This document shows, piece by piece, positions 54,330-63,610 of a stretch of 64,000 nucleotides of DNA; the stretch's first letter is position 1, and each line of letters begins with the position of its first letter. Location: NCBI RefSeq assembly GCF_009602465.1, contig NZ_WBKP01000005.1, forward strand, positions 62,001-126,000, written 5' to 3'. The position numbers and the translations under genes are program-made. The notes under the pieces are model-generated. The model was given only the letters and a program-made list of their open reading frames with translations, did not search any database and was not told where the DNA came from. The DNA is from Cumulibacter manganitolerans (GTDB taxonomy: Bacteria > Actinomycetota > Actinomycetes > Mycobacteriales > Antricoccaceae).

Positions 54330-55019
54330 TCAGCGGCCGACGCCGTAGACGCCGCGGCTCTGGTCGCGCATCAGCCGACCGTTGTCGAGCTCGATGACAC
54401 GACGGCGCATGGCGTCGACGATGTTGGAGTCGTGGGTGGCCATCAGCACCGTCGTGCCGGTGCGGTTGATGCGCTCCAGCAGCAGCATGATGTCCTGGCT
54501 CGTCTCGGGGTCGAGGTTGCCGGTGGGCTCGTCGGCGAGCAGCACGAGCGGACGGTTCACGAACGCGCGGGCGATCGCGACGCGCTGCTGCTCACCGCCG
54601 GAGAGCTCGTGGGGCATGCGGTCGGCCTTGCCCTCGAGACCGACCAGATCGAGCACCTCGGGCACGACCTTGCGGATGGTGCTGCGCGGCTTGTTGATGA
54701 CCTGCAGCGCGAACGCGATGTTCTCCGCGACGGTCTTGTTCTTCAGCAGGCGGAAGTCCTGGAAGACGCATCCCATGGTGCGGCGGAGCTTGGGCACCTG
54801 CCACTTGCTCATCTTGTTCAGGTGCCGGCCGCCGACGTACACGTCCCCCTTCGACGGCGTCTCCTCGCGGAGCAGCAGCTGCAGGAACGTCGACTTGCCC
54901 GACCCCGACGGACCGATCAGGAAGACGAACTCTCCCTTGTCGATCTCCAGCGACAGGTCGTCCAGGGCAGGCCGGGTCGACGTCGAGTAGAACTTGCTGA
55001 CGTTTTCAAGACGAATCAC
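54330..55019 (-). CDS. ftsE: cell-division ATP-binding protein FtsE
   Basis: The 229-residue ABC ATPase has Walker [10 protein letters not shown] (about 37), the signature LSGGEQQR (about 140), Walker [10 protein letters not shown] and the switch His in MATHD. It powers FtsX. The start at 55019 is followed by the family's [11 protein letters not shown]. In most actinobacteria prfB lies directly upstream; here a block of six other genes intervenes. Confidence 0.96.
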   Translation of the reverse strand: MIRLENVSKFYSTSTRPALDDLSLEIDKGEFVFLIGPSGSGKSTFLQLLLREETPSKGDVYVGGRHLNKMSKWQVPKLRRTMGCVFQDFRLLKNKTVAENIAFALQVINKPRSTIRKVVPEVLDLVGLEGKADRMPHELSGGEQQRVAIARAFVNRPLVLLADEPTGNLDPETSQDIMLLLERINRTGTTVLMATHDSNIVDAMRRRVIELDNGRLMRDQSRGVYGVGR

Positions 55020-55125
55020 AACGGAGTATCCTACCGCGTCGTTATCAATTCGTAGTCAATTAGGCGCCGTCTCACAAAACGGGCGGCCGGCGGGGCGGCC
55101 GATCGCCCCTCGCTACTATCGCGCC

Positions 55126-55920
55126 ATGTCCGAGAGCATGACCGGTGTCGAGGCGTTCTACCTGCCCGCGGACGGCGGCCGCTACCAGCCGACGTACGCG
55201 ACGATGAGCCCGTGGGACGGCAGCGCCCAGCACGGCGGGCCGCCGTCCGCGCTGCTGGCGCACGCGATGACCGACCTGGTCGATCCCAGCCTGCGGCTGG
55301 CCCGCATCAGCGTGGACTTCCTCGGCGTGATCCCGCGCAAGCCGTGCGTGGTGCGCGCCGAGATCACCCGCCCCGGACGCCGCATCTGCCGTACCGAGGC
55401 GACGATGACGGTCGACGACCGGGTCGTCGCGGCCGCGAGCGCGTGGCACATCGTGACCGGCGCCGAGCCGCCCGCGCGCGGCGTGCACGACTACCGCGCC
55501 CCCGAGCTGCCGGACGAGCAGCCGCAGCGGTTCTTCGTCGGGCTGACCGACTGGGGCTACGGCGAGGCCATCGAGTGGCGGTTCACCCACGGCTCGCTCG
55601 ACACGCCCGGCCCGGCCGCTGTGTGGTCGCGGCTGCGGGTGCCCCTGGTGGCGAGTCGCGAGACGTCCGGGCTGGAACGGCTGATCGTCGTCGCCGACTC
55701 CGCCAACGGGCTGTCCAACGAGCTGCCGCTCGGCGACTGGCTGTTCATCCCGCCCACGCTGACGGTGACCGCGCTGCGCGCGCCGGTCGGCGAATGGGTG
55801 TTCGTCGACGCCACGACGACGCTGTCGGCCGACGGGCTGGGGCTCAGCACCGCCCAGCTCGCCGACTCCCAAGGGCTCTGCGGGACCGCCGCGCAGCCGT
55901 TGCTGGTCTCCGCGACCTAG
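55126..55920 (+). CDS. acyl-CoA thioesterase family (TesB-like) protein
   Basis: The 264-residue protein has a double hot-dog fold pattern, with GSAQHGGPPSALLAHAM at about 31-47 and the second module ending GEWVFVDATTTLSADGLGLSTAQLAD, given in part. Such proteins hydrolyse acyl-CoA or bind acyl chains. It diverges from ftsE across 106 bases and its stop overlaps the converging hydrolase end by four bases. Confidence 0.8.
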   Translation: MSESMTGVEAFYLPADGGRYQPTYATMSPWDGSAQHGGPPSALLAHAMTDLVDPSLRLARISVDFLGVIPRKPCVVRAEITRPGRRICRTEATMTVDDRVVAAASAWHIVTGAEPPARGVHDYRAPELPDEQPQRFFVGLTDWGYGEAIEWRFTHGSLDTPGPAAVWSRLRVPLVASRETSGLERLIVVADSANGLSNELPLGDWLFIPPTLTVTALRAPVGEWVFVDATTTLSADGLGLSTAQLADSQGLCGTAAQPLLVSAT

Positions 55921-56777
55921 GCCTGCGACCCGACGGTGCGGTCGAGGAACGCGAGGATGTCGGCGGTCACCTCGTCGCGGTTGGTCTCGTTGAGCAGCTC
56001 GTGCCGGGCCTGCGGATACAGCCGGACGGTCACGTCCTTCACACCGCCGTCCTGGTAGCGCTGCGCCACCGCCTCCACGAGCGCACCGCCTCCGGCGATC
56101 GGGTCGGCGTCGCCGGAGACCAGCAGCACGGGCAGATCGGGGCGCACGCGGGCCACCTCGGCGGGATCGGACGAGCGCTGCATGGTGTCGGCGCCCGGGA
56201 ACGGCGGTGCGAGGAAGCCGCAGGCCGGGTCGGCGACGTACTTGTCGACCTCGGCCTCGTCGCGCGAGAGCCACTCGTACCCGGTGCGCTGCTCGAACGG
56301 CGCGTTGAACGCCGACAGGTCGGACGGCTCGTCGGAGCCGAGGGACGCCGACAGCGGGCCGGGGTCGGTGGTGCCGGAAAGCACGAGCGCGTCGATGTCG
56401 CCGGAGTGGTCCAGGACGTACTGCTGGCTCGCGAAGGAGCCCAGGCTGTGGCCGAACAACGCGACCGGAAGCCCGGGGTTGTCCTCCTTGATGCGCCGGT
56501 TGAGCTCGCCGATGTCGGCGATCCAGCCGGGCCACCCGTCGGGGCCCCAGTTGCCGTAGTCGCCGTTCGCCGTCCGGCCCGAGCCGCGTCCGTCCGGCCC
56601 GTAGACCAGGTACCCCGCGTCGGTCAGCGCCTCGGCGAACCGGCGATAGCGCGCGGCGTGCTCGGCGAGCCCGTGCTGGACCTGCACGACGGCGCGCGGC
56701 TCGCCCTCGGGCGCCCAGCGGTAGACCTGCAGGACGGTGCCGTCGGGGACGGTGACAGTGATCGTGGTCTCATCCAT
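55917..56777 (-). CDS. alpha/beta hydrolase, monoacylglycerol-lipase-like
   Basis: The 286-residue serine hydrolase has the HGLAEHAARYRRFAEAL segment typical of lysophospholipase/monoacylglycerol lipase, the nucleophile elbow GHSLGS (Ser about 115), Asp in SGDADPIAGG and His in QARHELLNE. It probably releases fatty acids from glycerol esters. ATG at 56777. It lies downstream of a Nei-type glycosylase. Confidence 0.88.
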   Translation of the reverse strand: MDETTITVTVPDGTVLQVYRWAPEGEPRAVVQVQHGLAEHAARYRRFAEALTDAGYLVYGPDGRGSGRTANGDYGNWGPDGWPGWIADIGELNRRIKEDNPGLPVALFGHSLGSFASQQYVLDHSGDIDALVLSGTTDPGPLSASLGSDEPSDLSAFNAPFEQRTGYEWLSRDEAEVDKYVADPACGFLAPPFPGADTMQRSSDPAEVARVRPDLPVLLVSGDADPIAGGGALVEAVAQRYQDGGVKDVTVRLYPQARHELLNETNRDEVTADILAFLDRTVGSQA

Positions 56778-56839
56778 GCGCTCACTCTCGCACCCGGCGC
56801 CCGGCGGCGTGCGCGCGCCCCTCGCCCGGCGCAGCCCTG

Positions 56840-57661
56840 CTAGGTGCGGCGCTGGCAGCCGCCGCACCAGAAGAGGTTCCGGCCGGCGACCACCCGCGTC
56901 CGGATCCGGGCCCCGCAGCGCGGGCACGGCTGCCCGTCGCGCTGGTAGACGTAGTTGGGCCGGTCGTACGCCGGCTTGAGGGCGCCCTGCGCGATGTCCC
57001 GCTCGGCGTCGGCGACGTCCTCCTCGACCGTGATGATCCGCCCGGTGTGCACGCCGACGTGCATCAACCGCACCAGGTCGTGCCACATGGCCTCGACCGT
57101 GCCGCGCTTGATGCGCCGTCCGGCGTACGCCGGGTTGACCCGCTGCCGCCAGAGCACCTCGCAGCGGTAGATGTTGCCGACGCCCGCGATCACGCTCTGG
57201 TCCATCATCAGCTCGGCGATGCTCTTGCCGCTGCGGTGGATGCGCTCCCACGCGCGAGTCGGCTCGGCGCTCGGCTGCAGCGGGTCCGGGCCCTGCCGCG
57301 CCACCAGCGCGTCCACCTCGACGGGCGTCACCAGGGTGCACACCATCGGGCCGCGTAGATCGGCGACATACCGCTCGTTGAGCAGCCGCAGCCGGACGGC
57401 GCCCTGCACGGCCGGCTCGGCCCCGTCGGTGGCGTGCACCGCCAGCTTGCCGATCAACCCCAGGTGGATGTGCACCGTCTGGCCGCCGATCTCGACGAAC
57501 AGCAGCTTCCCGTGCGCCCAGGCGCGCTCGAACGGTCGGCCGTCCAGGATGGCCGCGCTCTCGGCGAACCTGCCCTGCGGGCTCGTGACCGCCGGCGCGG
57601 TGCCGGCGAACGCATCGGTCAGCTCGCGGCCGATCCGGTGCAGCGTGTGGCCCTCCGGCAT
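56840..57661 (-). CDS. nei: Fpg/Nei-family DNA glycosylase-AP lyase
   Basis: The 273-residue base-excision enzyme starts PEGHTLHR, with catalytic Pro2 and Glu3, has a HxTH-region helix-two-turn-helix (MDQSVIAGVGNIYRCEVL, about 165) and a C-terminal zinc finger (CPRCG...WCGGCQ). It removes oxidised pyrimidines and cuts the strand. The sequence follows Mycobacterium Nei1 (Rv2464c) closely. Its start adjoins the acyl-CoA dehydrogenase stop, so the two are transcribed together. Confidence 0.93.
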   Translation of the reverse strand: MPEGHTLHRIGRELTDAFAGTAPAVTSPQGRFAESAAILDGRPFERAWAHGKLLFVEIGGQTVHIHLGLIGKLAVHATDGAEPAVQGAVRLRLLNERYVADLRGPMVCTLVTPVEVDALVARQGPDPLQPSAEPTRAWERIHRSGKSIAELMMDQSVIAGVGNIYRCEVLWRQRVNPAYAGRRIKRGTVEAMWHDLVRLMHVGVHTGRIITVEEDVADAERDIAQGALKPAYDRPNYVYQRDGQPCPRCGARIRTRVVAGRNLFWCGGCQRRT

Positions 57662-58843
57662 CTAGTACGACCGCGGGAGCCCGAGCTCGCGCTCGGCGAT
57701 GTAGTTGAGGACCATCTGGTTGTTGACCGGCGCGATCCGCATCAGCCGCGACTCCAGGAAGAACCGGCCGATGTGGTACTCGCGCGCGAAGCTGTAGCCG
57801 CCGAAGGTCTGCATCGCCCGGTCGGCGCACTCGAAGGCGGCCTCGCTGGCGAGGTACTTCGCGGCGTTCGCGTAGGTGCCGACCTCGCCGGCGCCCCGCG
57901 CGGCGTACTGGGCAGCGCCGTCGTACAGCACGTTGGCGGCGGCGACCAGCTTGAGGAACGAGTCGGCCAGCGGGTGCGCGACGGCCTGGTTCTTGCCGAT
58001 CTGCCGGTCGAAGACCACCCGCTCCTTGGCGTACGCCGAGGCGGCGTCCAGCGCCCAGCGCCCCATGCCCAGCGACTCGCTCGCCAGCATCAGCCGCTCG
58101 GAGTTGAGGCTGTGCAACAGGTGGTAGAAGCCGCGGCCCTTCTCGCCGACGATGTCGGCCTCGGAGACCGGGTGGTCCTCGAAGAACACCTCGGCCGACG
58201 CGACGGCGTTGCGGGCGATCTTGTTGATCGGCCGGATGGTGACCGAGTCGGCCTTGAGGTCGGTGAGGAACAGGGTGAGCCCGAGCGCCTGGTTCTCCTC
58301 CGGTCCCGGCGTCGACGTGCGGGTCAGCACCATGATCTTGTCGCCGCGCAGCGCCCCGGAGTTCCAGACCTTGCCGCCGTTGATCAGGAACTCCCCCGGC
58401 GCGGTCTCCTTGGCGAAGGTGCGGATCTTCGTGGTCTGGGTCCCGGCGTCCGGCTCGGTGACACCGAAGGTCACATAGAGGTCGCCCTTGGCCAGTGCGG
58501 GCAGGATGCTCTGCTTCTGCTGCTCGGTACCGAATGCGGAGATGGCTGCGATGCTCAGCATCGGGATGTGCACGGTCGAGCATCCGTTCATCGCCGCGCC
58601 GCTGTATGCGATCTCCTCCAGAATCGCGCACATATCGGCGATCTGGCCGCCGTCGCCGCCGTACTCCTCGGGCACCAGCACGCCCATGAAGCCGGCGTCC
58701 GCGAAGGCCTGGAAGAACGCCTCAGGGAACTCGTGCTCACCGTCGTGCTGCTCCCAATACTCGAGCGGGAACTTTGAGCACAGTGCCCGAACCGCATCGC
58801 GAAGGTCGGAGTTTCCTTGCAGGTGTGGAAAGCGCGCGCTCAT
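57662..58843 (-). CDS. acyl-CoA dehydrogenase
   Basis: The 393-residue flavoenzyme oxidises an acyl-CoA to the enoyl-CoA. FAD and substrate motifs are present (TFGVTEPDAGTQT; MQTFGGYSFAREY). At the C-terminal position of the usual YEGT/catalytic Glu the sequence reads RIAPVNNQM, without a Glu. A Glu in NSERLMLASE lies where isovaleryl-CoA dehydrogenase keeps its base, so catalysis may use that residue. Start ATG 58843 overlaps the GATase/AraC stop by one base. Confidence 0.88.
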   Translation of the reverse strand: MSARFPHLQGNSDLRDAVRALCSKFPLEYWEQHDGEHEFPEAFFQAFADAGFMGVLVPEEYGGDGGQIADMCAILEEIAYSGAAMNGCSTVHIPMLSIAAISAFGTEQQKQSILPALAKGDLYVTFGVTEPDAGTQTTKIRTFAKETAPGEFLINGGKVWNSGALRGDKIMVLTRTSTPGPEENQALGLTLFLTDLKADSVTIRPINKIARNAVASAEVFFEDHPVSEADIVGEKGRGFYHLLHSLNSERLMLASESLGMGRWALDAASAYAKERVVFDRQIGKNQAVAHPLADSFLKLVAAANVLYDGAAQYAARGAGEVGTYANAAKYLASEAAFECADRAMQTFGGYSFAREYHIGRFFLESRLMRIAPVNNQMVLNYIAERELGLPRSY

Positions 58844-59835
58844 CAAACCGCCTCTCGGTGTGGATGCCGGGTGGACTCCGGTCCCCTGAACGTACGCCGA
58901 TAGCTCGCCGGTCCTACACCCGCCGTCCGCCGCATGTGCTGGCGCAGTGACGCGCCGGTGCCGAGGCCGGCCCGTTGGGCGACCAGGTCGATCGGCAGGT
59001 CGGTCGCCTCCAGCAGCCGCTCGGCCTCGCGGATCCGCTGCTGGGTGAGCCACGCGCCCGGGGTCTGGCCGGTCTCCTCACGGAACCGGCGAGCGAAGGT
59101 ACGCGGGCTCATGTGCGCGTGCGCCGCGAGGCTCGCGATCGAGTGCTTCTCGGCCAGGTGCTCGGCGAGCCACGCTCGGAGGGCCGCCGTGCTGCCGGCG
59201 TCGTCCAGCGGCACCGCGCGGTCGATGTACTGCGCCTGGCCGCCCTCGCGCCAGGGCGGGACGACGAGGTACCGGGCGACCTCGTTGGCGACGTCCGCCC
59301 CGACGTCCTTGCGGACGATGTGCAGGCACAGGTCGTTGCCCGCGGACAACCCGGCGCTGGTGAGCACGTCGCCGTCGTCCACGAACAGCACATTCGGGTC
59401 GAGGTCGACCTTCGGGTAGAGGCGGCGGAAGTCGGCCGCCTTGTCCCAGTGGGTCGTCGCCCGTCGCCCGTCCAGCAGTCCCGCGGCGCCCAGCACGAAG
59501 GCGCCGGTGCAGATCGACACCAGGCGGGTGCCCGGGCGGACGCCGGCGAGCGCCTCGGCGAGGTCGTCGGGGAGCCGACCCTCGCGGCGCGGGCCGGGCA
59601 TGACGGTGCCGGGCACGATCACCGTGTCGGCCGCGGCGAGGGCCTCGACGCCCGCCTGTGGCACGATCGCATAGCCGTGCACGCTGGTCACCGGGTCCGC
59701 GGTCACGCCGACCGTGCGAACGTCGTACTCGCGCCGGCCGAGCACCTCGTTCGCGACGCCGAAGACCTGGGGCGGGATGGCCAGGTCGTAGCCGATCACG
59801 GGCGACAGGGCGAGGATCGCCACCGAATGCGTCAT
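58843..59835 (-). CDS. GATase1-like/AraC-family transcriptional regulator (GlxA-type)
   Basis: The 330-residue protein has a DJ-1/PfpI-like N-terminal domain (to about 190) with the conserved Cys in SICTGAFVLG, and a C-terminal AraC double helix-turn-helix (HMSPRTFARRFREETGQ; LVAQRAGLGTGASLRQHMRR). Such regulators sense small metabolites. It is upstream of and overlaps the acyl-CoA dehydrogenase gene and diverges from a transporter; direct repeats lie in the gap. Confidence 0.9.
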   Translation of the reverse strand: MTHSVAILALSPVIGYDLAIPPQVFGVANEVLGRREYDVRTVGVTADPVTSVHGYAIVPQAGVEALAAADTVIVPGTVMPGPRREGRLPDDLAEALAGVRPGTRLVSICTGAFVLGAAGLLDGRRATTHWDKAADFRRLYPKVDLDPNVLFVDDGDVLTSAGLSAGNDLCLHIVRKDVGADVANEVARYLVVPPWREGGQAQYIDRAVPLDDAGSTAALRAWLAEHLAEKHSIASLAAHAHMSPRTFARRFREETGQTPGAWLTQQRIREAERLLEATDLPIDLVAQRAGLGTGASLRQHMRRTAGVGPASYRRTFRGPESTRHPHREAV

Positions 59836-59859
59836 GGCAGAATTCTTTCACAACTTGGC
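59835..59859. promoter_or_regulatory. direct-repeat site between AraC regulator and MFS gene
   Basis: TGGC occurs at 59835-59838 and 59856-59859, 21 bases apart (two helical turns), as expected for an AraC-family dimer or for tandem recognition helices. The first repeat overlaps the regulator start codon, suggesting autorepression. Only short cores match, so this is tentative. Confidence 0.3.
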
Positions 59860-59905
59860 GTTCCTGCCACTACCCGCGCTCCCGACCGATCGACAGAATC
59901 GACCC

Positions 59906-61222
59906 ATGACCGAACCACTGCTCGACGAGACCGCTCCTTCGCGGCGCCGCCGGCTGCCGCATCGCGCCTGGATCGTCGCCGTCGTCGCGTTCCTGACCCT
60001 GGTCGGCGCCGCCGCCTTCCGCTCCGTGCCGAGCGTGCTGATGGATCCGCTGAACAAGGAGTTCGGCTGGACGCACGGGACGATCGGGCTGGCGGTCTCG
60101 ATCAACCTGCTGCTGTTCGGGCTGATCTCGCCGTTCTCGGCGAGCCTGATGGACCGGATCGGCATCCAGCGGGTGGTCGCCGGCGCGCTGTTGCTGGTGG
60201 CGACCGGCAGCGGGCTCGCGGTGCTGATGACCGACGAGTGGCAGCTGCTGCTGCTGTGGGGCGTGCTGGTCGGCGTCGGCACCGGGTCGATGTCGATGGC
60301 GTTCGTCGCGACCGTCACCGGCCGGTGGTTCGTCGCCCGCCGCGGGCTCGTCAGCGGGGTGCTGACCGCCGCCGGCGCGGCCGGGCAGCTGGTGTTCCTG
60401 CCGTTGATCGCCTACCTGTCGGAGAGCTTCGGCTGGCGGGTCCCGTCGTTCACCGTCGCGGCGGTCGCCCTCGCGGTGATCCCGCTGGTGCTCACGCTGC
60501 TGCCGGACCATCCGCACGCCGTCGGGCTCGAGGCGTACGGCGCGACCGAATCGGAGCCCACTCCGCCCCGGGTGGCGCTGGCCAAGGGCACCGCCCGGTA
60601 CGCGTTCGACGTCCTGCGGGAGGCCGCGCGGACGCGGGTGTTCTGGCTGCTGGCGGGCGGCTTCGCGATCTGCGGCGCCTCGACCAACGGGCTGATCGGC
60701 ACCCACTTCGTGCCGGCCGCCCACGACCACGGCATGCCGACGACCGCCGCGGCGGGGCTGCTGGCGCTGGTCGGCATCTTCGACATCGCGGGGACCGTCG
60801 CCTCGGGCTGGTTCACCGACCGGTACGACCCGCGGATCCTGCTGGTCGTCTACTACACGCTGCGCGGCGGGTCGCTGCTGGTGCTGCCGATGCTGCTGGG
60901 ACCGTCGACGAACCCGCCGATGTGGGCGTTCATCGTCTTCTACGGGCTCGACTGGGTGGCCACCGTGCCGCCGACCGTCGCGCTGTGCCAGCGCACGTTC
61001 GGCGCGAAGGCGCCGGTGGTCTTCGGCTGGGTGTTCGCCTCGCACCAGGTGGGCGCGGCGGTCGCCGCGCTCGGCGCCGGGTTGATCCGCGATCACGCGG
61101 GCAGCTATGCGCCGGCCTTCGTGATCAGCGGCGGGCTGTGCTTCTTCGCCGCGGCGATGTCGTGGGCGATCCGGGCGCGGCGCAACGAGACGACGACCGT
61201 GCCCGAGCCGGTGGTCGTCTAG
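59906..61222 (+). CDS. MFS transporter, oxalate/formate or monocarboxylate type
   Basis: The 438-residue, twelve-helix carrier has the pattern of the OFA/MCT group: a long first extracytoplasmic stretch ([14 protein letters not shown]), the DRIG loop after helix 2, and [21 protein letters not shown] over helices 4-5. It diverges from the GlxA-type regulator and probably transports the carboxylate related to it. Its stop overlaps the converging prfB stop by four bases. Confidence 0.82.
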   Translation: MTEPLLDETAPSRRRRLPHRAWIVAVVAFLTLVGAAAFRSVPSVLMDPLNKEFGWTHGTIGLAVSINLLLFGLISPFSASLMDRIGIQRVVAGALLLVATGSGLAVLMTDEWQLLLLWGVLVGVGTGSMSMAFVATVTGRWFVARRGLVSGVLTAAGAAGQLVFLPLIAYLSESFGWRVPSFTVAAVALAVIPLVLTLLPDHPHAVGLEAYGATESEPTPPRVALAKGTARYAFDVLREAARTRVFWLLAGGFAICGASTNGLIGTHFVPAAHDHGMPTTAAAGLLALVGIFDIAGTVASGWFTDRYDPRILLVVYYTLRGGSLLVLPMLLGPSTNPPMWAFIVFYGLDWVATVPPTVALCQRTFGAKAPVVFGWVFASHQVGAAVAALGAGLIRDHAGSYAPAFVISGGLCFFAAAMSWAIRARRNETTTVPEPVVV

Positions 61223-62334
61223 TCGGCGGACGCGGTCTCGCGCTCCTTGCGCCACTTGATGCCGGCCTGCAGGAACCCGTCGATGTCGCCGTCGAAGACC
61301 GCCTGCGGGTTGCCGACCTCGTAGTCGGTGCGCAGGTCCTTGACCATCTGGTACGGGTGGATGACGTAGGAGCGCATCTGGTTGCCCCAGGAGTTCCCGC
61401 CGTCCCCCTTGAGGGCGTCGATCTTCGCCTGCTCCTCCTGGCGCTGGCGCTCGAGCAGCTTCGCCTGCAGGACCGCCATGGCGGTAGCGCGGTTCTGGAT
61501 CTGCGAGCGCTCGTTCTGGCAGGAGACGACGATGCCGGTCGGCAGGTGCGTGATGCGGACCGCCGAGTCGGTCGTGTTGACGCCCTGGCCACCCGGGCCC
61601 GAGGAGCGGTAGACGTCGACGCGGATCTCGTCCTCGGGGATGTCGACCGCTTCGGACTGCTCGAGGACGGGCACCACCTCGACACCGGCGAACGACGTCT
61701 GCCGGCGCCCCTGGTTGTCGAACGGCGAGATGCGCACGAGCCGGTGGGTGCCCTGCTCCACCGACAGCGTGCCGTAGGCGAAGGGCGCGTGCACTGCGAA
61801 GGTCGTCGACTTGATGCCGGCCTCCTCGGCGTACGACGTCTCGTAGATGTCGGTCTTGTAGCCGTTGTTCTCCGCCCAGCGCAGGTACATGCGCTGCAGC
61901 ATCTCCGCCCAGTCGGCGGCGTCGACGCCGCCGGCCTCGGCGCGGATGGTGATCAGCGCGTCGCGCTCGTCGTACTCGCCGGACAGCAGCGTGCGGATCT
62001 CGAGGTCGCCGATCTGCTGGCGGACGGCGGCGAGCTCGGAGACCACCTCGGCCTGGGTGTCGGCGTCGTCCTCGGCCTCGGCCAGCTCGAGCAGGACGGA
62101 GATGTCGTCCAGCCGCTGCCGGATCCCCTCGGCACCGCGCACCTCGGACTGCAGCCGCGACAGCCTGCTGGTCACCTGCTGGGCGGACTCGGGGTCGTCC
62201 CAGAGGTCGGGGCGAGCGGCCTCGGTCTCGAGATCGGCGATCTGCGCGCGCTTGGCGTCGAGATCGAGCACGGCTTCGATGTTGCGAAGGGTGCTGTCGA
62301 GGTCGGCCAGCTCGGCGGGGATATCTATGGACAC
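61219..62334 (-). CDS. prfB: peptide chain release factor 2
   Basis: The 371-residue factor terminates at UGA and UAA. It carries SPF in RISPFDNQG, the RF2 tripeptide anticodon, and GGQ in [16 protein letters not shown]. No programmed frameshift is present; the frame is open from the start. GTG at 62334 (first residues SIDIPAE) matches the family start, but lacks a clear ribosome site. In actinobacteria prfB normally precedes ftsE; here 6 kb separates them. Confidence 0.95.
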   Translation of the reverse strand: MSIDIPAELADLDSTLRNIEAVLDLDAKRAQIADLETEAARPDLWDDPESAQQVTSRLSRLQSEVRGAEGIRQRLDDISVLLELAEAEDDADTQAEVVSELAAVRQQIGDLEIRTLLSGEYDERDALITIRAEAGGVDAADWAEMLQRMYLRWAENNGYKTDIYETSYAEEAGIKSTTFAVHAPFAYGTLSVEQGTHRLVRISPFDNQGRRQTSFAGVEVVPVLEQSEAVDIPEDEIRVDVYRSSGPGGQGVNTTDSAVRITHLPTGIVVSCQNERSQIQNRATAMAVLQAKLLERQRQEEQAKIDALKGDGGNSWGNQMRSYVIHPYQMVKDLRTDYEVGNPQAVFDGDIDGFLQAGIKWRKERETASAD

Positions 62335-62353
62335 AATCAACCAGAGTACTGCG

Positions 62354-62399
62354 GACACGGCAGTGGGGCGCCGCCAGTGCGACGCCCCACTGCGGTGTC
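62354..62399 (-). terminator. terminator after the CsbD gene
   Basis: Seventeen-base arms (62354-62370 and 62383-62399; core GCAGTGGGGCG and complement) pair with one mismatch around a 12-base loop, eight bases past the CsbD stop and ahead of prfB. Confidence 0.75.
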
Positions 62400-62406
62400 G
62401 AGGTGC

Positions 62407-62622
62407 TTAGCGGCCGTCGCCGTCCAGCTTCTCCTTGACGTTCGAGACCGCGTCGGCGGCCTTGTCCTTGGCGTTCTCCCAGCCTTCCTTGACGTCGCCC
62501 TTCGTCTGCTGGGCGGTGCCTTCGGACTGCAAGTCGGGGTTGCCGGTCGCGTCGCCGATGCCTTCCTTGGCACCGCCCACGACCTGGTCCTTCTTCGCGT
62601 CTACCTTGTCACCGAACGACAT
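62407..62622 (-). CDS. CsbD-like stress protein
   Basis: The 71-residue hydrophilic protein matches the CsbD family: DKVDAKKDQVVGGAKEGIGDATGNP then a KGDVKEGWENAKDKAAD repeat-like helix, given in part. Family members are general-stress proteins under alternative sigma factors, with no known biochemical activity. The length is typical. A GGGAG-like site lies before the ATG. Confidence 0.9.
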   Translation of the reverse strand: MSFGDKVDAKKDQVVGGAKEGIGDATGNPDLQSEGTAQQTKGDVKEGWENAKDKAADAVSNVKEKLDGDGR

Positions 62623-62739
62623 GTGCGTCTCCCTGTGTCGAATGACTGCCGAAACTGCGGCAGGTGTACACCCCTCACGCTATCCGGGATCGGCGCACGA
62701 GGGGCGGGAATGCCGAAATCGGCGGTCTCATAGAACTCG

Positions 62740-63114
62740 CTACAGCGCGTACTGGCCGATGAGCTGGCTAACAGTGCGAATGTCGACTCGTCCCTTGAAC
62801 TCGAGGCGCACCTTCCCGAGTGCACTGAACCAGAGCTCCAGCTCGGAGTCGAGGTCGAAGGTCCCCGCCGTCTCGACGCTCCACGCCTGTAGTTTCGCCA
62901 AAGGCAGCGATGTGTAGTCGCGCTTCTTCCCCGTCAAGCCTTGAACGTTGACAGTGATCAACCGCTTGTTCGTGAACGTGACCGTGTCCCGGCCGCCTTT
63001 GAAAGCCAGCACTACGTGCTCGTTCGGGACGAGCAATTCCGATAGCTCAGCCTGCGCATCGCTGGTGTCACGTTCCCCGAGTCGAAACACAGAACCGTTT
63101 GTGAAGTCAATCAT
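62740..63114 (-). CDS. PH-domain-like small protein, lower GC
   Basis: The 124-residue protein is beta-rich with a C-terminal helix and contains VTFTNKRLITVNVQGLTGKKRDYTSLP in pieces, the signature of bacterial PH-domain (bPH) proteins. Its likely role is in membrane or protein binding, unknown in detail. A hand count over 240 bases of the gene gives about 58% GC, below the roughly 70% of its neighbours, hinting at recent acquisition. It is isolated between CsbD and the TadE-like genes. Confidence 0.75.
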   Translation of the reverse strand: MIDFTNGSVFRLGERDTSDAQAELSELLVPNEHVVLAFKGGRDTVTFTNKRLITVNVQGLTGKKRDYTSLPLAKLQAWSVETAGTFDLDSELELWFSALGKVRLEFKGRVDIRTVSQLIGQYAL

Positions 63115-63160
63115 CGTTGCAGCGTAGGCGAGCCCGCGAGCGCCAAGAGAGGACTGCGCC

Positions 63161-63610
63161 CTAGCCCTGCAGCGGTGCGCGACTCGTCGCGGTGACGACC
63201 TGGTGGACGCCGCCGGGTGCGAACACCGTCTCGAACGGCACGTGCGCGGTCCGCGCGCAGCGCACGACCACCTGCTCCCCGACCACGTCGATCCCGATGT
63301 CGACCTGCGCGGCCTCGGCTCCCCATGCCTGGACGGCGTACGTCGCGACGGCCGCCCGCGCCGCGCCCGGATCGAACGGCAGCGCCTCGCCGAGGGTCGT
63401 GCCGCCCCGCTCGAAGCCGTTGGCGGCCGCGATCGCCGCGCCGTCACACGCGGACTGCAGCGAGCGCAGCTGCACGAAGGCCGCTCCGGCCACGACGCCC
63501 CCGGTCAGCAGCAGACCGGCGAGCATGAAGAACCCGATCAGCAGCGGGATGGTCGATCCCTGCTCGCTGTCGGGGGCGGCATGGCGGTGGGTGGACGGGT
63601 CGATCTTCAC
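63161..63610 (-). CDS. TadE/Flp-pilus-associated secreted protein (Rv3654c-like)
   Basis: The 149-residue protein has a short basic start, QGSTIPLLIGFFMLAGLLL as the N-terminal membrane helix of a TadE/TadG-like pseudopilin, and LQSACDGAAIAAANG, the conserved segment of actinobacterial TadE-like (Rv3654c) helicases-associated pilus genes. It is expected outside the membrane as part of a tight-adherence pilus. GTG start at 63610 overlaps the upstream TadE-like gene (GTGA). Confidence 0.75.
   Translation of the reverse strand: MKIDPSTHRHAAPDSEQGSTIPLLIGFFMLAGLLLTGGVVAGAAFVQLRSLQSACDGAAIAAANGFERGGTTLGEALPFDPGAARAAVATYAVQAWGAEAAQVDIGIDVVGEQVVVRCARTAHVPFETVFAPGGVHQVVTATSRAPLQG

Noticed and set aside
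62334-62358. Programmed frameshift at the start of prfB
   Set aside because: The frame is continuous with no in-frame UGA near codon 25 and no slippery site, as expected in actinobacteria.
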